A stretch of DNA of 20,102 bases from a virus: positions 1 through 20,102 of the IMG/VR virus record IMGVR_UViG_3300033993_002024, one strand, 5' to 3'. Below, piece by piece: positions 18,068-20,102 of this stretch. Each line of letters opens with the position of its first letter. Position 1 is the stretch's first letter. Below the pieces are notes generated by a model that saw only the letters and a list, made by a program, of their open reading frames with translations, was not told where the DNA came from and made no database searches. The position numbers were made by a program, and so were the translations under genes.

Positions 18068-20102
18068 ATGTCAATCAGAAACAAGTTAGACGCACTTAAA
18101 AGAATACTTGGGGCCGAGAACTTTTTTCTGGCCGAGGCATTTATTGACAAAAATTTAAAACCACTAAAGATCAGAAAGAACTCTAATCTTTATGTTGCGG
18201 CTGTTGAATATATTGGCACATTAATTCAAGAAGGAAAGCAAATATTATCAGATAAAGAGGCCGAAACCTTATCCAAAGACAACACAAAAAAGACTGTTGG
18301 TACTGTTCATAAAAGGCTAAAGAAAGAGTTCGATAATCTTGTAAAAATAAACCAAATAATAGAAGGAGAAAAGAAAGAACCAGCAAGAACTGCCACTAAA
18401 CCTTTACCCGATCCAATCCCGGCTGCTGCGGCAAAAAAAGAACCGCCAGAAGTAACTCTTGAGGCCGATCAAAAAAGAGTCCAAAAAGGCGGCTATGCAA
18501 CAGTAACCTGGGTATCTAAAAATGCGGCCAGGATATCAAGAACAGACATTCCAGGAGTAACGTCAAGATCTCCTTTGAGTGGTTCTATAGAAGTCAAGGA
18601 CATAAGAAGGAGACGGGATCTTTATATTGTTGTTGAATCTTTAGATGGTCAAAAGGCCGAGGCCAAGACTCAAATTTTTGTTGAGACCCAAGATTATCAA
18701 AGGAAAAGAGAGAAAGGAATAGTCGATGAAGAACCTCCTACTCCACAACCAAGACAACCATCAATTAATCTGGTCAGCCCTTCTTCTAGACCCCAACCAG
18801 AGCCAAGAAGGCGGCCAACACCGGATGCCGAATCTTCTAATATAAACACCAATATTCTAGTCAGTATTGAGAAGTCCCTTACAAATATTTCTAGGGTTCT
18901 TGCCTCTCAATTGAGGTTAGGTCAAAGAATTTTTGATACCGAAAGAAAGGCAGCCGAGGCCGCAAATCGGCTCAAAAAAGAAGAGCAAATGGAGGCAAAA
19001 GATGAGGGTCCTTCTGGAACTTCTCTGATGAAGGCCGGGGCCGAAAAGATGCTTTCGCCATTTAAGGCCATTATTGATAAGATCATTAACTTTTTGGTCT
19101 TTACATTTTTGGGCCGGGCCTTTACTGAGATCATAAAATGGATGAATGATCCGGCAAATAAAGGAAAGGTTGATGCCCTAGGAAAATTCTTAAAGGCCGC
19201 CTGGCCAATTCTTCTTGGACTTTCTGTACTATTTTTGACACCTTTAGGTAGTTTTATTTTAGGAACTGTCCAGTTTTTGACCGGAACCGCCAAGACCTTA
19301 AAGGGTCTAAAAAGATTAATTGATAAACTTATTTTCAAGAAAGGAGCCAAGCCGCCAGTAAAAGGTAGTCCAGGTACTGCTGGTAAACCTAAGGTAACAG
19401 TAAGCGGGGAAACTCAGGCCAGAGGACCATTTGCAAGGAAATTCCCAATATCTGGGGATGTCCAACCGAGAGGTTCTAGATTACCCAAGATTCCATCTTT
19501 AAAAGGAATTGGTCGCGGAAATTTAGTTACTGCGGCTATAACAACACTTGCTTCAATGTTTATGCCGCAAATTCAGAGTGCTGTTGGTGGTGTATATGGA
19601 GGCATGGGGCTTGGTGTTCAAAATTTAACTGATGATCAATTAGCAGAAGAAATTAAAAATGAATCTAAGATAAAAGATGATCCTTTTGGTAGACTCAGGC
19701 TATTACAGGAAGAAGCCGAACGAAGACAAAAGAAATTTTCATCGGGTGGCCAGATATTCTCAGGTCTCGTGACAGAAAAAGACGGAATAAAAGTATCTGG
19801 CGCAGGAAAAGATACTCAAGCATTCCCTGTTATGGGTGGTGGAACAGCAGTTCTTCAACCAGGGGAAGTCGTTCTTAATAAGCAAGGTGTAAAAAACGCA
19901 CTTTCTATAGGAATAGATCCATTAAAACTAAACACTGGACCAAATGCAAATAAACCGGCTAATATAACAACCGGAATAAAGGCCATGAAATCAGGTGGGG
20001 TTGTTGGTGGTATGAATATGATGCCAAGAATGAAGACACCATCAATGAATTTAAATTCTATTAAAAACATCACCAACAGGCCAACGAATTTAAATGTCAA
20101 CA
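18068..20102 (+). CDS. Large tail protein, tape-measure-like (partial, open at window end)
   Basis: An ORF of at least 678 codons with no stop before the window ends. N-terminal helical part (1-105), then a Pro/Ala linker and an Ig-like domain at about 128-207 (EVTLEADQKRVQKGGYATVTW ... SGSIEVKD ... YIVVESLDGQ). A Pro/Arg-rich linker (220-260), a helical stretch, and two hydrophobic segments near 340-360 and 378-405 follow, then basic Gly/Pro-rich sequence and, near 557-605, SSGGQIFSG ... GAGKDTQAFPVMGGGTAVLQPGEVVL, a motif recurring in phage tail tape-measure and related proteins. Position right after tube and chaperone genes supports a tape-measure/gp29 analogue; the Ig domain and linkers are unusual for that, so another tail structural role is possible. 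Confidence 0.65.
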   Translation, partial: MSIRNKLDALKRILGAENFFLAEAFIDKNLKPLKIRKNSNLYVAAVEYIGTLIQEGKQILSDKEAETLSKDNTKKTVGTVHKRLKKEFDNLVKINQIIEGEKKEPARTATKPLPDPIPAAAAKKEPPEVTLEADQKRVQKGGYATVTWVSKNAARISRTDIPGVTSRSPLSGSIEVKDIRRRRDLYIVVESLDGQKAEAKTQIFVETQDYQRKREKGIVDEEPPTPQPRQPSINLVSPSSRPQPEPRRRPTPDAESSNINTNILVSIEKSLTNISRVLASQLRLGQRIFDTERKAAEAANRLKKEEQMEAKDEGPSGTSLMKAGAEKMLSPFKAIIDKIINFLVFTFLGRAFTEIIKWMNDPANKGKVDALGKFLKAAWPILLGLSVLFLTPLGSFILGTVQFLTGTAKTLKGLKRLIDKLIFKKGAKPPVKGSPGTAGKPKVTVSGETQARGPFARKFPISGDVQPRGSRLPKIPSLKGIGRGNLVTAAITTLASMFMPQIQSAVGGVYGGMGLGVQNLTDDQLAEEIKNESKIKDDPFGRLRLLQEEAERRQKKFSSGGQIFSGLVTEKDGIKVSGAGKDTQAFPVMGGGTAVLQPGEVVLNKQGVKNALSIGIDPLKLNTGPNANKPANITTGIKAMKSGGVVGGMNMMPRMKTPSMNLNSIKNITNRPTNLNVN

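Noticed and set aside
18922-19350. Minus-strand ORF of 142 codons
   Set aside because: It lies antisense within the long rightward tail gene, has no ribosome site or family resemblance, and follows from the codon use of the sense gene.
1-20102. tRNA genes, often present in cyanophages
   Set aside because: I saw no cloverleaf-like stretch; nearly all bases are in well-supported genes and no intergenic gap is long enough except 8127-8243, which holds a terminator and repeats instead.

Overview
The window reads as part of the genome of a T4-like myovirus infecting marine cyanobacteria (cyanomyophage). The evidence is a T4-type replication and transcription set (gp33, gp59, gp32), T4-type baseplate and head-completion genes (gp53, gp48, gp4, a gp54/gp19-like tube protein, gp26), host-derived metabolic genes typical of cyanophages (hli, speD, thyX, phoH, glutaredoxin), short overlapping genes, and T4-style late promoter motifs (TATAAATA, GATAAATA, CTAAATA).

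Layout. Positions 1-1082 hold a high-light-inducible protein gene, an HNH homing endonuclease behind a late promoter, and two small genes. A terminator at 1129-1148 is followed by a dense rightward cassette (about 1137-8126) of some 22 mostly small genes, usually joined by 1-30 nt overlaps. Recognisable members are glutaredoxin, speD, thyX and phoH. The cassette ends at a strong terminator (8167-8194). Behind it lies a GIY-YIG-like homing endonuclease gene with nine 26-residue repeats, broken by a one-base deletion. A near-perfect sigma-70 promoter (9422-9450) then starts a replication/transcription operon: RecB-like nuclease, gp33, gp59, two tandem leucine-rich-repeat-variant genes and gp32. 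That operon ends in a terminator (12774-12792), again followed by a GIY-YIG-like endonuclease, this one intact.

From 13344 to 16366 the strand switches. Leftward genes encode gp53, gp48, an unidentified protein and gp4. A short divergent region (16367-16401) carries crossing late promoters. Rightward structural genes follow: gp54/gp19-like tube protein, gp26, a gp51-like small gene and a long tail protein open at the window end.

The most notable observation is at the gp26/gp51-like junction. A canonical -1 slippery heptamer (T TTT TTC, 17876-17882) lies one sense codon before the gp26 stop, and the -1 frame runs open into the 17900 gene. This is the arrangement of the lambda G/GT tail-assembly chaperones, and it sits directly upstream of a tape-measure-like gene. 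No intergenic stretch exceeds 300 bases.
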